A stretch of 64,000 nt of DNA. Origin: Chlorocebus sabaeus. Its lineage: Eukaryota > Chordata > Mammalia > Primates > Cercopithecidae. A program made the translations under genes and the position numbers. This document shows, piece by piece, positions 11,831-25,418 of this stretch. The DNA is taken from positions 1,488,001-1,552,000 of the forward strand of contig NW_027327626.1 in NCBI RefSeq assembly GCF_047675955.1, in the 5' to 3' direction. Below the pieces are notes generated by a model. That model saw nothing but the letters and a program-made list of their open reading frames with translations. It made no database searches and was not told the DNA's origin. The stretch's first letter is position 1, and every line of letters begins with the position of its first letter.

Positions 11831-13905
11831 AAAGGAAATATCTTCCGTTCAAAACTGGAAAGAAGCTTTCTGAGAAACTGCTCTGTGTTCTGTTAATTCA
11901 TCTCACAGAGTTACATCTTTCCCTTCAAGAAGCCTGTCGCTAAGTCTGTTCTTGTGGAATTGGCAAAGGGATATTTGGAAGCCCATAGAGGGCTATGGTG
12001 AAAAAGGAAATATCTTCCGTTCAAAACTGGAAAGAAGCTTTCTGAGAAACTGCTCTGTGTTCTGTTAATTCATCTCACAGAGTTACATCTTTCCCTTCAA
12101 TAAGCCTTTCGCTAAGGCTGTTCTTGTGGAATTGGCAAAGGGATATTTGGAAGCCCATAGAAGGCTATGGTGAAAACGGAAATATCTTCCGTTCAAAACT
12201 GGAAAGAAGCTTTCTGAGAAACTGCTCTGTGTTCTGTTAATTCATCTCACAGAGTTACATCTTTCCCTTCAAGAAGCCTTTCGCTAAGGCTGTTCTTGTG
12301 GAATTGGAAAAGGGATATTTGGAAGCCCATAGAGGGCTATGGTGAAAAAGGAAATATCTTCCGTTCAAAACTGGAAAGAAGCTTTCTGAGAAACTGCTCT
12401 GTGTTCTGTTAATTCATCTCACAGACTTACAACTTTCCCTTCAAGAAGCCTTTCGCTAAGGCTGTTCTTGTGGAATTGGCAAAGGGATATTTGGAAGCCC
12501 ATAGAGGGTTATGGTGAAAAAGGAAATATCTTCCGTTCAAAACTGGAAAGAAGCTTTCTGAGAAACTGCTCTGTGTTCTGTTAGTTCATCTCACAGAGTT
12601 ACATCTTTCCCTTCAAGAAGCCTGTCGCTAAGGCTGTTCTTGTTTAATTGGCAAAGGGATATTTGGAAGCCCTTAGAGGGCTATGGTGAAAAAGGAAATA
12701 TCTTCCGTTCAAAACTGGAAAGAAGCTTTCTGAGAAACTGCTCTGTGTTCTGTTAATTCATCTCACAGAGTTACATCTTTCCCTTCAAGAATCCTTTCGC
12801 TAAGGCAGTTCTTGTGGAATTGGCAAAGGGATATTTGGAAGCCCATAGAGGGCTATGGTGAAAAAGGAAATATCTTCCGTTCAAAACTGGAAAGAAGTTT
12901 CTGAGACACTGCTCTGTGTTCTGTTAGGTCATCTCACAGAGTTACATCTTTCCCTTCAAGAAGCCTTTGGCTAAGGCTGTTCTTGTGGAATTGGCAAAGG
13001 GATATCTGGAAGCCCATAGAGGGCTATGGTGAAAAAGGAAATATCTTTCGTTCAAAACTGGAAAGAAGCTTTCTGAGAAACTGCTCTGGTTCTGTTAATT
13101 CATCTCACAGAGTTACATCATTCCCTTCAAGAAGCCTGTCGCTAAGGCTGTTCTTGTGGAATTGGCAAAGGGATATTTGGAAGCCCATAGAGGGCTATGG
13201 TGAAAAAGGAAATATCTTCCGTTCAAAACTGGAAAGAAGCTTTCTGAGAAAGTGCTCTGTGTTCTGTTAATTCATCTCACAGAGTTACATCTTTCCCTTC
13301 AAGAAGCCTTTCGCTAAGGCTGTTCTTGTGGAATTGGCAAAGGGATATTTGGAAGCCCATAGAGGGCTACGGTGAAAAAGGAAATATCTTCCGTTCAAAA
13401 CTGGAAAGAAGCTTTCTGAGAAACTGCTCTGTGTTCTGTTAATTCATCTCACAGAGTTACATCTTTCCCTTCAAGAAGCCTTTCGCTAAGGCTGTTCTTG
13501 TGGAATTGGCAAAGGGATATTTGGAAGCCCATAGATGGCTACGGTGAAAAAGGAAGTATCTTCCGTTCAAAACTGGAAAGAAGCTTTCTGAGAAACTGCT
13601 CTGTGTTCTGTTAATTCATCTCACAGAGTTACATCTTTCCCTTCAAGAAGCCTGTCGCTAAGGCTGTTCTTGTGGAATTGGCAAAGGGATATTTGGAAGC
13701 CCATAGAGGGCTATGGTGAAAAAGGAAATATCTTCCGTTCAAAACTGGAAAGAAGCTTTCTGAGAAACTGCTCGGTGTTCTGTTAATTCATCTCACAGAG
13801 TTACATCTTTCCCTTCAAGAAGGCTTTCGCTAAGGCTGTTCTTGTGGAATTGGCAAAGAGATATTTGGAAGCCCATAGAGGGCTATGGTGAAAAAGGAAA
13901 TATCT
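11830..13905 (+). repeat. Third copy of the 9-mer block and following monomers
   Basis: From about 11,830 to 13,240 it matches 2.2-3.6 kb at offset 9,627 (TAAGTCTG at 11941; the GGATATCTGG monomer near 13003). From AGTGCTCTG at 13251 it instead follows 5170 onwards (offset 8,081), up to the CTCGGTG/CAAAGAGAT marker at 13768-13854. It contains one of the two best CENP-B-box-like sites. Confidence 0.75.
13046..13062 (+). promoter_or_regulatory. Near-match to CENP-B box (8 of 9 core bases)
   Basis: TTTCGTTCAAAACTGGA aligns to the CENP-B box YTTCGTTGGAARCGGGA at 14 of 17 positions. It keeps the TTCG core, the central A, and all but one base of CGGG (CTGG here). It arises from a C-to-T change in the ordinary TTCCGTTC segment. 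Binding is not shown, and the mismatch lies in a core position, so it is probably weak or inactive. Confidence 0.35.
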
Positions 13906-16481
13906 TCGGTTCAAAACAGGAAAGAAGCTTTCTGAGAAACTGCTCTGTGTTCTGTTAATTCATCTCACAGAGTTACATCTTTCCCTTCAAGAAGCCTTTC
14001 GCTAAGGCTGTTCTTGTGGAATTGGCAAAGGGATATTTGGAAGCCCATAGAGGGCTATGGTGAAAAAGGAAATATCTTCCGTTCAAAACTGGAAAGAAGC
14101 TTTCTGACAAACTGCTCTGTGTTCTGTTAATTCATCTCACAGAGTTACATCTTTCCCTTTAAGAAGCCTTTCGCTAAGGCTGTTCTTGTGGAATTGGCAA
14201 AGGGATATTTGGAAGCCCATAGAGGGCTACGGTGAAAAAGGAAATATCTTGCGTTCAAAACTAGAAAGAAGCTTTCTGAGAAACTGCTCTGTGTTCTGTT
14301 AGTTCATCTCACAGAGTTACATCTTTCCCTTCAAGAAGCCTGTCGCTAAGGCTGTTCTTGTGGAATTGGCAAAGGGATATTTGGAAGCCCATAGAGGGCT
14401 ATGGTGAAAAAGGAAATATCTTCCGTTCAAAACTGGAAAGAAGCTTTCTGAGAAACTTCTCTGTGTTCTGTTAATTCAACTCAGAGTTACATCTTTCCCT
14501 TCAAGAAGCCTTTTGCTAAGGCTGTTCTTGTGGAATTGGCAAAGGGATATTTGGAAGCCCATAGTGGGCTATGGTGAAAAAGGAAATATCTTCCGTTCAA
14601 AACTGGAAAGAAGCTTTCTGAGAAACTGTTCTGTGTTCTGTTAATTCATCTCACAGAGTTACATCTTTCCCTTCAAGAAGCCTTTCGCTAAGGCTGTTCT
14701 TGTGGAATTGGCAAAGGGATATTTGGAAGCCCGTAGAGGGCTATGGTGAAAAAGGAAATATCTTCCGTTCAAAACTGGAAAGAAGCTTTCTGAGAAACTG
14801 CTCTGTGTTCTGTTAATTCATCTCACAGAGTTACATCTTTCCCTTCAAGAAGCCTGTCGCTAAGGCTGTTCTTGTGGAATTGGCAAAGGGATATTTGGAA
14901 GCCCACAGAGGGCTATGGTGAAAAAGGAAATATCTTCCGTTCAAAACTGGAAAGAAGCTTTCTGAGAAACTGCTCTGTGTTCTGTTAATTCATCTCACAG
15001 AGTTACATCTTTCCCTTCAAGAAGCCTGTCGCTAAGTCTGTTCTTGTGGAATTGGCAAAGGGATATTTGGAAGCCCATAGAGGGCTATGGTGAAAAAGGA
15101 AATATCTTCCGTTCAAAACTGGAAAGAAGCTTTCTGAGAAACTGCTCTGTGTTCTGTTAATTCATCTCACAGAGTTACATCTTTCCCTTCAAGAAGCCTT
15201 TCGCTAAGGCTGTTCTTGTGGAATTGGCAAAGGGATATTTGGAAGCCCATAGAGGGCTATGGTGAAAACGGAAATATCTTCCGTTCAAAACTGGAAAGAA
15301 GCTTTCTGAGAAACTGCTCTGTGTTCTGTTAATTCATCTCACAGAGTTACATCTTTCCCTTCAAGAAGCCTTTCGCTAAGGCTGTTCTTGTGGAATTGGA
15401 AAAGGGATATTTGGAAGCCCATAGAGGGCTATGGTGAAAAAGGAAATATCTTCCGTTCAAAACTGGAAAGAAGCTTTCTGAGAAACTGCTCTGTGTTCTG
15501 TTAATTCATCTCACAGACTTACAACTTTCCCTTCAAGAAGCCTTTCGCTAAGGCTGTTCTTGTGGAATTGGCAAAGGGATATTTGGAAACCCATAGAGGG
15601 TTATGGTGAAAAAGGAAATATCTTCCGTTCAAAACTGGAAAGAAGCTTTCTGAGAAACTGCTCTGTGTTCTGTTAGTTCATCTCACAGAGTTACATCTTT
15701 CCCTTCAAGAAGCCTGTCGCTAAGGCTGTTCTTGTTTAATTGGCAAAGGGATATTTGGAAGCCCTTAGAGGGCTATGGTGAAAAAGGAAATATCTTCCGT
15801 TCAAAACTGGAAAGAAGCTTTCTGAGAAACTGCTCTGTGTTCTGTTAATTCATCTCACAGAGTTACATCTTTCCCTTCAAGAATCCTTTCGCTAAGGCAG
15901 TTCTTGTGGAATTGGCAAAGGGATATTTGGAAGCCCATAGAGGGCTATGGTGAAAAAGGAAATATCTTCCGTTCATAACTGGAAAGAAGTTTCTGAGACA
16001 CTGCTCTGTGTTCTGTTAGGTCATCTCACAGAGTTACATCTTTCCCTTCAAGAAGCCTTTGGCTAAGGCTGTTCTTGTGGAATTGGCAAAGGGATATCTG
16101 GAAGCCCATAGAGGGCTATGGTGAAAAAGGAAATATCTTCCGTTCAAAACTGGAAAGAAGCTTTCTGAGAAACTGCTCTGGTTCTGTTAATTCATCTCAC
16201 AGAGTTACATCATTCCCTTCAAGAAGCCTGTCGCTAAGGCTGTTCTTGTGGAATTGGCAAAGGGATATTTGGAAGCCCATAGAGGGCTATGGTGAAAAAG
16301 GAAATATCTTCCGTTCAAAACTGGAAAGAAGCTTTCTGAGAAACTGCTCTGTGTTCTGTTAATTCATCTCACAGAGTTACATCTTTCCCTTCAAGAAGGC
16401 TTTCGCTAAGGCTGTTCTTGTGGAATTGGCAAAGAGATATTTGGAAGCCCATAGAGGGCTATGGTGAAAAAGGAAATATCT
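13906..16481 (+). repeat. 15-monomer unit, copy 1 (2,576 bp)
   Basis: Begins at TCGGTTC/AACAGG and runs to the same marker at 16482. The length is 15 x 172 minus 4, accounted for by TCAACTCAGAG (-2), AAGTTTCTG (-1) and CTCTGGTTC (-1). It is collinear with 1187-3770. Confidence 0.85.
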
Positions 16482-18910
16482 TCGGTTCAAAACAGGAAAG
16501 AAGCTTTCTGAGAAACTGCTCTGTGTTCTGTTAATTCATCTCACAGAGTTACATCTTTCCCTTCAAGAAGCCTTTCGCTAAGGCTGTTCTTGTGGAATTG
16601 GCAAAGGGATATTTGGAAGCCCATAGAGGGCTATGGTGAAAAAGGAAATATCTTCCGTTCAAAACTGGAAAGAAGCTTTCTGACAAACTGCTCTGTGTTC
16701 TGTTAATTCATCTCACAGAGTTACATCTTTCCCTTTAAGAAGCCTTTCGCTAAGGCTGTTCTTGTGGAATTGGCAAAGGGATATTTGGAAGCCCATAGAG
16801 GGCTACGGTGAAAAAGGAAATATCTTGCGTTCAAAACTAGAAAGAAGCTTTCTGAGAAACTGCTCTGTGTTCTGTTAGTTCATCTCACAGAGTTACATCT
16901 TTCCCTTCAAGAAGCCTGTCGCTAAGGCTGTTCTTGTGGAATTGGCAAAGGGATATTTGGAAGCCCATAGAGGGCTATGGTGAAAAAGGAAATATCTTCC
17001 GTTCAAAACTGGAAAGAAGCTTTCTGAGAAACTGCTCTGTGTTCTGTTAATTCAACTCAGAGTTACATCTTTCCCTTCAAGAAGCCTTTCGCTAAGGCTG
17101 TTCTTGTGGAATTGGCAAAGGGATATTTGGAAGCCCATAGTGGGCTATGGTGAAAAAGGAAATATCTTCCGTTCAAAACTGGAAAGAAGCTTTCTGAGAA
17201 ACTGTTCTGTGTTCTGTTAATTCATCTCACAGAGTTACATCTTTCCCTTCAAGAAGCCTTTCGCTAAGGCTGTTCTTGTGGAATTGGCAAAGGGATATTT
17301 GGAAGCCCGTAGAGGGCTATGGTGAAAAAGGAAATATCTTCCGTTCAAAACTGGAAAGAAGCTTTCTGAGAAACTGCTCTGTGTTCTGTTAATTCATCTC
17401 ACAGAGTTACATCTTTCCCTTCAAGAAGCCTGTCGCTAAGGCTGTTCTTGTGGAATTGGCAAAGGGATATTTGGAAGCCCACAGAGGGCTATGGTGAAAA
17501 AGGAAATATCTTCCGTTCAAAACTGGAAAGAAGCTTTCTGAGAAACTGCTCTGTGTTCTGTTAATTCATCTCACAGAGTTACATCTTTCCCTTCAAGAAG
17601 CCTGTCGCTAAGTCTGTTCTTGTGGAATTGGCAAAGGGATATTTGGAAGCCCATAGAGGGCTATGGTGAAAAAGGAAATATCTTCCGTTCAAAACTGGAA
17701 AGAAGCTTTCTGAGAAACTGCTCTGTGTTCTGTTAATTCATCTCACAGAGTTACATCTTTCCCTTCAAGAAGCCTTTCGCTAAGGCTGTTCTTGTGGAAT
17801 TGGCAAAGGGATATTTGGAAGCCCATAGAGGGCTATGGTGAAAACGGAAATATCTTCCGTTCAAAACTGGAAAGAAGCTTTCTGAGAAACTGCTCTGTGT
17901 TCTGTTAATTCATCTCACAGAGTTACATCTTTCCCTTCAAGAAGCCTTTCGCTAAGGCTGTTCTTGTGGAATTGGAAAAGGGATATTTGGAAGCCCATAG
18001 AGGGCTATGGTGAAAAAGGAAATATCTTCCGTTCAAAACTGGAAAGAAGCTTTCTGAGAAACTGCTCTGTGTTCTGTTAATTCATCTCACAGACTTACAA
18101 CTTTCCCTTCAAGAAGCCTTTCCCTAAGGCTGTTCTTGTGGAATTGGCAAAGGGATATTTGGAAACCCATAGAGGGTTATGGTGAAAAAGGAAATATCTT
18201 CCGTTCAAAACTGGAAAGAAGCTTTCTGAGAAACTGCTCTGTGTTCTGTTAGTTCATCTCACAGAGTTACATCTTTCCCTTCAAGAAGCCTGTCGCTAAG
18301 GCTGTTCTTGTTTAATTGGCAAAGGGATATTTGGAAGCCCTTAGAGGGCTATGGTGAAAAAGGAAATATCTTCCGTTCAAAACTGGAAAGAAGCTTTCTG
18401 AGAAACTGCTCTGTGTTCTGTTAATTCATCTCACAGAGTTACATCTTTCCCTTCAAGAATCCTTTCGCTAAGGCAGTTCTTGTGGAATTGGCAAAGGGAT
18501 ATTTGGAAGCCCATAGAGGGCTATGGTGAAAAAGGAAATATCTTCCGTTCATAACTGGAAAGAAGTTTCTGAGACACTGCTCTGTGTTCTGTTAGGTCAT
18601 CTTACAGAGTTACATCTTTCCCTTCAAGAAGCCTTTGGCTAAGGCTGTTCTTGTGGAATTGGCAAAGGGATATCTGGAAGCCCATAGAGGGCTATGGTGA
18701 AAAAGGAAATATCTTCCGTTCAAAACTGGAAAGAAGCTTTCTGAGAAACTGCTCTGGTTCTGTTAATTCATCTCACAGAGTTACATCATTCCCTTCAAGA
18801 AGCCTGTCGCTAAGGCTGTTCTTGTGGAATTGGCAAAGGGATATTTGGAAGCCCATAGAGGGCTATGGTGAAAAAGGAGATATCTTCCGTTCAAAACTGG
18901 AAAGAAGCTT
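16482..18910 (+). repeat. 15-monomer unit, copy 2 (nearly complete)
   Basis: Collinear with 13906-16334 at offset 2,576. It leaves the pattern at AGTGCTCTG (near 18919), where it continues as the 5.2 kb type. It carries TTCCCTAAGG at 18120, shared only with 4371. Confidence 0.83.
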
Positions 18911-21900
18911 TCTGAGAAAGTGCTCTGTGTTCTGTTAATTCATCTCACAGAGTTACATCTTTCCCTTCAAGAAGCCTTTCGCTAAGGCTGTTCTTGTGGA
19001 ATTGGCAAAGGGATATTTGGAAGCCCATAGAGGGCTATGGTGAAAAAGGAAATATCTTCCGGTCAAAACTGGAAAGAAGCTTTCTGAGAAACTGCTCTGT
19101 GTTCTGTTAATTCATCTCACAGAGTTACATCTTTCCCTTCAAGAAGCCTTTCGCTAAGGCTGTTCTTGTGGAATTGGCAAAGGGATATTTGGAAGCCCAT
19201 AGAGGGCTATGGTGAAAAAGGAAATATCTTCCGTTCAAAACTGGAAAGAAGCTTTCTGAGAAACTGCTCTGTGTTCTGTTAATTCATCTCACAGAGTTAC
19301 ATCTTTCCCTTCAAGAAGCCTGTCGCTAAGGCTGTTCTTGTGGAATTGGCAAAGGGATATTTGGAAGCCCATAGAGGGCTATGGTGAAAAAGGAAATATC
19401 TTCCGTTCAAAACTGGAAAGAAGCTTTCTGAGAAACTGCTCGGTGTTTTGTTAATTCATCTCACAGAGTTACATCTTTCCCTTCAAGAAGGCTTTCGCTA
19501 AGGCTGTTCTTGTGGAATTGGCAAAGAGATATTTGGAAGCCCATAGAGGGCTATGGTGAAAAAGTAAATATCTTCCGTTCAAAACTGGAAAGAAGCTTTC
19601 TGAGAAACTGCTCTGTGTTCTGTTAATTCATCTCACAGAGTTACATCTTTCCCTTCAAGAAGCCTTTCGCTAAGGCTGTTCTTGTGCAATTGGCAAAGGG
19701 ATATTTGGAAGCCCATAGAGGGCTATGGTGAAAAAGGAAATATCTTTCGTTCAAAACTAGAAAGAAGCTTTCTGAGAAACTGCTCTGTGTTCTGTTAATT
19801 CATCTCACAGAGTTACATCTTTCCCTTCAAGAAGCCTGTCGCTAAGGCTGTTCTTGTGGAATTGGCAAAGGGATATTTGGAAGCCCATAGAGGGCTATGG
19901 TGAAAAAGGAAATATCTTCCGTTCAAAACTGGAAAGAAGCTTTCTGAGAAACTGCTCTGTGTTCTGTTAATTCATCTCACAGAGTTACATCTTTCCCTTC
20001 AAGAAGCCATTCGCTAAGGCTGTTCTTGTGGAATTGGCAAAGGGATATTTGGAAGCCCATAGAGGGCTATGGTGAAAAAGGAAATATCTTCCGGTCAAAA
20101 CTGGAAAGAAGCTTTCTGAGAAACTGCTCTGTGTTCTGTTAATTCATCTCACAGAGTTACATCTTTGCCTTCAAGAAGCCTTTCGCTAAGGCTGTTCTTG
20201 TGGAATTGGCAAAGGGATATTTGGAAGCCCATAGAGTGCTATGTTGAAAAAGGAAATATCTTCCGTTCAAAACTGGAAAGAAGCTTTCTGAGAAACTGCT
20301 CTGTGTTCTGTTAATTCATCTCACAGAGTTACATCTTTCCCTTCAAGAAGGCTTTCGCTAAGGCTGTTCTTGTGGAATTGGCAAAGGGATATTTGGAAGC
20401 CCATAGAGGGCTATGGTGAAAAAGGAAATAGCTTCGGTTCAAAACAGGAAAGAAGCTTTCTGAGAAACTGCTCTGTGTTCTGTTAATTCATCTCACAGAG
20501 TTACATCTTTCCCTTCAAGAAGCCTTTCGCTAAGGCTGTTCTTGTGGAATTGGCAAAGGGATATTTGGAAGCCCATAGAGGGCTATGGTGAAAAAGGAAA
20601 TATCTTCCGTTCAAAACTGGAAAGAAGCTTTCTGAGAAACTGCTCTGTGTTCTGTTAATTCATCTCACAGAGTTACATCTTTCCCTTCAAGAAGCCTGTC
20701 GCTAAGGCTGTTCTTGTGGAATTGGCAAAGGGATATTTGGAAGCCCATAGAGGGCTATGGTGAAAAAGGAAATATCTTCCGTTCAAAACTAGAAAGAAGC
20801 TTTCTGAGAAACTGCTCTGTGTTCTGTTAGTTCATCTCACAGAGTTACATCTTTCCCCTCAAGAAGCCTGTCGCTAAGTCTGTTCTTGTGGATTTGGCAA
20901 AGGGATATTTGGAAGCCCATAGAGGGCTATGGTGAAAAAGGAAATAACTTCCGTTCAAAACTGGAAAGAAGCTTTCTGAGAAACTGCTCTGTGTTCTGTT
21001 AATTCATCTCACAGAGTTATATCTTTCCCTTCAAGAAGCCATTCGCTAAGGCTGTTCTTGTGGAATTGGCAAAGGGATATTTGGAAGCCCATAGAGGGCT
21101 ATGGTGAAAAAGGAAATATCTTCCGGTCAAAACTGGAAAGAAGTTTTCTGAGAAACTGCTCTGTGTTCTGTTAATTCATCTCACAGAGTTACATCTTTCC
21201 CTTCAAGAAGCCTTTCGCTAAGGCTGTTCTTGTGGAATTGGCAAAGGGATATTTGGAAGCCCATAGAGTGCTATGGTGAAAAAGGAAATATCTTCCGTTC
21301 AAAACTGGAAAGAAGCTTTCTGAGAAACTGCTCTGTCTTCTGTTAATTCATCTCACAGAGTTACATCTTTCCCTTCAAGAAGCCTGTCGCTAAGGCTGTT
21401 CTTGTGGAATTGGCAAAGGGATATTTGGAAGCCCATTCAGGGCTATGGTAAAAAAGGAAATATCTTCCGTTCAAAACTGGAAAGACGCTTTCTGAGAAAC
21501 TGTTCTGTGTGTCTGTTAATTCATCTCACAGAGTTACATCTTTCCCTTCAAGAAGCCTGTCGCTAAGGCTGTTCTTGTGAAATTGGCAAAGGGATATTTG
21601 GAAGCCCATAGAGGGCTATGGTGAAAAAGGAAATATCTTCCGTTCAAAACTGGAAAGAAACTTTCTGAGAAACTGCTCTGTGTTCTGTTAATTCAATTCA
21701 GAGTTACATCTTTCCCTTCAAGAAGCCTTTCGCTAAGGCTGTTCTTGTGGAATTGGCAAAGGGATATTTGTAAGCCCATAGAGGGCTATGGTGAAAAAGG
21801 AAATATCTTCCGTTCAAAACTGGAAAGAAGCTTTTTGAGAAATTGCTCTGTGTTCTGTTAATTCATCTCACAGAGTTACATCTTTCCCTTCAAGAAGCCT

Positions 21901-23850
21901 TTCGCTAAGGCTGTTCTTGTGGAATTGGCAAAGGGATATTTGGAAGCCCGTAGAGGGCTATGGTGAAAAAGGAAATATCTTCCGTTCAAAACTGGAAAGA
22001 AGCTTTCTGAGAAACTGCTCTGTGTTCTGTTAATTCATCTCACAGAGTTACATCTTACCCTTCAAGAAGCCTGTCGCTAAGGCTGTTCTTGTGGAATTGG
22101 CAAAGGGATATTTGGAAGCCCATAGAGGGCTATGGTGAAAAAGAAAATATCTTCCGTTCAAAACTGGAAAGAAGCTTTATGAGAAACTGCTCTGTGTTCT
22201 GTTAATTCATCTCACAGAGTTACATCATTCCCTTCAAGAAGCCTTTCGCTAAGGCTGTTCTTGTGGAATTGGCAAAGGGATATTTGGAAGCCCATAGAGG
22301 GCTATGGTGGAAAAGGAAATATCTTCCGTTCAAAACTGGAAAGAAGCTTTCTGAGAAACTGCTCTGTGTTCTGTTAATTCATCTCACAGAGTTACATCTT
22401 TCCCTTCAAGAAGCCTTTCGCTAAGGCTGTTCTTGTGGAATTGGCAAAGGGATATTTGGAAGCCCATAGAGGGCTACGGTGAAAAAGGAAGTATCTTCCG
22501 TTCAAAACTGGAAAGAAGCTTTCTCAGAAACTGCTCTGTGTTCTGTTAATTCATCTCACAGAGTTACATCTTTCCCTTCAAGAAGCCTTTCGCTAAGGCT
22601 GTTCTTGTGGAATTGGCAAAGGGATATTTGGAAGCCCATAGAGGGCTATGGTGAAAAAGGAAATATCTTCCGTTCAAAACTGGAAAGAAGCTTTCTGAGA
22701 AACTGCTCTGTGTTCTGTTAATTCATCTCACAGAGTTACATCTTTCCCTTCAAGAAGGCTTTCGCTAAGGCTGTTCTTGTGGAATTGGCAAAGGGATATT
22801 TGGAAGCCCATAGAGGGGTATGGTGAAAAAGGAAATATCTTCGGTTCAAAACAGGAAAGAAGCTTTCTGAGAAACTGCTCTGTGTTCTGTTAATTCATCT
22901 CACAGAGTTACATCTTTCCCTTCAAGAAGCCATTCGCTAAGGCTGTTCTTGTGGAATTGGCAAAGGGATATTTGGAAGCCCATAGAGGGCTATGGTGAAA
23001 AAGGAAATATCTTCCGGTCAAAACTGGAAAGAAGCTTTCTGAGAAACTGCTCTGTGTTCTGTTAATTCATCTCACAGAGTTACATCTTTCCCTTCAAGAA
23101 GCCTTTCGCTAAGGCTGTTCTTGTGGAATTGGCAAAGGGATATTTGGAAGCCCATAGAGGGCTATGGTGAAAAAGGAAATATCTTCCGTTCAAAACTGGA
23201 AAGAAGCTTTCTGAGAAACTGCTCTGTGTTCTGTTAATTCATCTCACAGAGTTACATCTTTCCCTTCAAGAAGCCTTTCGCTAAGGCTGTTCTTGTGGAA
23301 TTGGCAAAGGGATATTTGGAAGCCCATAGAGGGCTATGGTGAAAAAGGAAATATCTTGCGTTCAAAACTAGAAAGAAGCTTTCTGAGAAACTGCTCTGTG
23401 TTCTGTTAGTTCATCTCACAGAGTTACATCTTTCCCCTCAAGAAGCCTGTCGCTAAGTCTGTTCTTGTGGATTTGGCAAAGCGATATTTGGAAGCCCATA
23501 GAGGGCTATGGTGAAAAAGGAAATATCTTCCGTTCAAAACTGGAAAGAAGCTTTCTGAGAAACTGCTCTGTGTTCTGTTAATTCATCTCACAGAGTTACA
23601 TCTTTCCCTTCAAGAAGCCATTCGCTAAGGCTGTTCTTGTGGAATTGGCAAAGGGATATTTGGAAGCCCATAGAGGGCTATGGTGAAAAAGGAAATATCT
23701 TCCGGTCAAAACTGGAAAGAAGCTTTCTGAGAAACTGCTCTGTGTTCTGTTAATTCATCTCACAGAGTTACATCTTTCCCTTCAAGAAGCCTTTCGCTAA
23801 GGCTGTTCTTGTGGAATTGGCAAAGGGATATTTGGAAGCCCATAGAGTGC
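17535..23850 (+). repeat. Large duplication, copy 2 (pairs with 3786-10270)
   Basis: The same markers as copy 1, but one whole monomer is missing near 22,140: the AGTTTTCTGAG / TAAGTCTATT monomer that lies at about 8,382-8,553 in copy 1. GTGAAAAAGAAAATATC therefore comes one monomer earlier (near 22135). Upstream of 17,535 this copy is continuous with the 15-mer at 16482, whereas copy 1 has a junction there. Confidence 0.87.
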
Positions 23851-25418
23851 TATGGTGAAAAAGGAAATATCTTCCGTTCAAAACTGGAAAGAAGCTTTCT
23901 GAGAAACTGCTCTGTCTTCTGTTAATTCATCTCACAGAGTTACATCTTTCCCTTCAAGAAGCCTGTCGCTAAGGCTGTTCTTGTGGAATTGGCAAAGGGA
24001 TATTTGGAAGCCCATAGAGTGCTATGGTAAAAAAGGAAATATCTTCCGTTCAAAAATGGAAAGACGCTTTCTGAGAAACTGCTCTGTGTTCTGTTAATTC
24101 ATCTCACAGAGTTACATCTTTCCCTTCAAGAAGCCTGTCACTAAGGCTGTTCTTGTGGAATTGGCAAAGGGATATTTGGAAGCCCATAGAGGGCTATGGT
24201 GAAAAAGGAAATATCTTCCGTTCAAAACTGGAAAGAAGCTTTCTGAGAAACTGCTCTGTGTTCTGTTAATTCAACTCAGAGTTATATCTTTCCCTTCAAG
24301 AAGCCTTTCGCTAAGGCTGTTCTTGTGGAATTGGCAAAGGGATATTTGGAAGCCCATAGAGGGCTATGGTGAAAAAGGAAATATCTTCCGTTCAAAACTG
24401 GAAAGAAGCTTTTTGAGAAATTGCTCTGTGTTCTGTTAATTCATCTCACAGAGTTACATCTTTCCCTTCAAGAAGCCTTTCGCTAAGGCTGTTCTTGTGG
24501 AATTGGCAAAGGGATATTTGGAAGCCCGTAGAGGGCTATGGTGAAAAAGGAAATATCTTTCGTTCAAAACTGGAAAGAAGCTTTCTGAGAAACTGCTCTG
24601 TGTTCTGTTAATTCATCTCACAGAGTTACATCTTTCCCTTCAAGAAGCCTGTCGCTAAGGCTGTTCTTGTGGAATTGGCAAAGGGATATTTGGAAGCCCA
24701 TAGAGGGCTATGGTGAAAAAGGAAATATCTTCCGTTCAAAACTGGAAAGAAGTTTTCTGAGAAACTGCTCTGTGTTCTGTTAATTCATCTCACAGAGTTA
24801 CATCTTTCCCTTCAAGAAGCCTGTCGCTAAGTCTGTTCTTGTGGAATTGGCAAAGGGATATTTGGAAGCCCATAGAGGGCTATGGTGAAAAAGGAAATAT
24901 CTTCCGTTCAAAACTGGAAAGAAGCTTTCTGAGAAACTGCTCTGTGTTCTGTTAATTCATCTCACAGAGTTACATCATTCCCTTCAAGAAGCCTTTCGCT
25001 AAGGCTGTTCTTGTGGAATTGGCAAAGGGATATTTGGAAGCCCATAGAGGGCTATGGTGGAAAAGGAAATATCTTCCGTTCAAAACTGGAAAGGAGCTTT
25101 CTGAGAAACTGCTCTGTGTTCTTTTAATTCATCTCACAGAGTTACATCTTTCCCTTCAAGAAGCCTGTCGCTAAGGCTGTTCTTGTGGAATTGGCAAAGG
25201 GATATTTGGAAGCCCATAGAGGGCTATGGTGAAAAAGGAAATATCTTCCGTTCAAAACTGGAAAGAAGCTTTCTGAGAAACTGCTCTGTGTTCTGTTAAT
25301 TCATCTCACAGAGTTACATCTTTCCCTTCAAGAAGGCTTTCGCTAAGGCTGTTCTTGTGGAATTGGCAAAGGGATATTTGGAAGCCCATAGAGGGGTATG
25401 GTGAAAAAGGAAATATCT
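20434..25418 (+). repeat. 15-monomer periodicity of the second register
   Basis: The TCGGTTC/AACAGG marker recurs at 20434, 22841 and 25419 (and at 6685 and 9264 in the paired block). The steps are 2,407 and 2,578 bp: the first unit is 14 monomers after the single-monomer loss, the second is 15. From 20.79 to 25.13 kb the two units align at offset 2,579. The offset becomes 2,578 after the extra base in GTGTGTCTG (near 21508), and 2,750 past the missing monomer. The 24.75 kb copy still has the monomer lost near 22.14 kb. Confidence 0.82.
24558..24574 (+). promoter_or_regulatory. Near-match to CENP-B box, second site
   Basis: The same 17-mer, TTTCGTTCAAAACTGGA, in a different monomer. Weaker relatives with CTAG in place of CTGG lie at 5996-6012 and 19745-19761; those two are duplicates of each other. 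The consensus monomer matches only 7 of 9 core bases (63935-63951). Confidence 0.35.
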
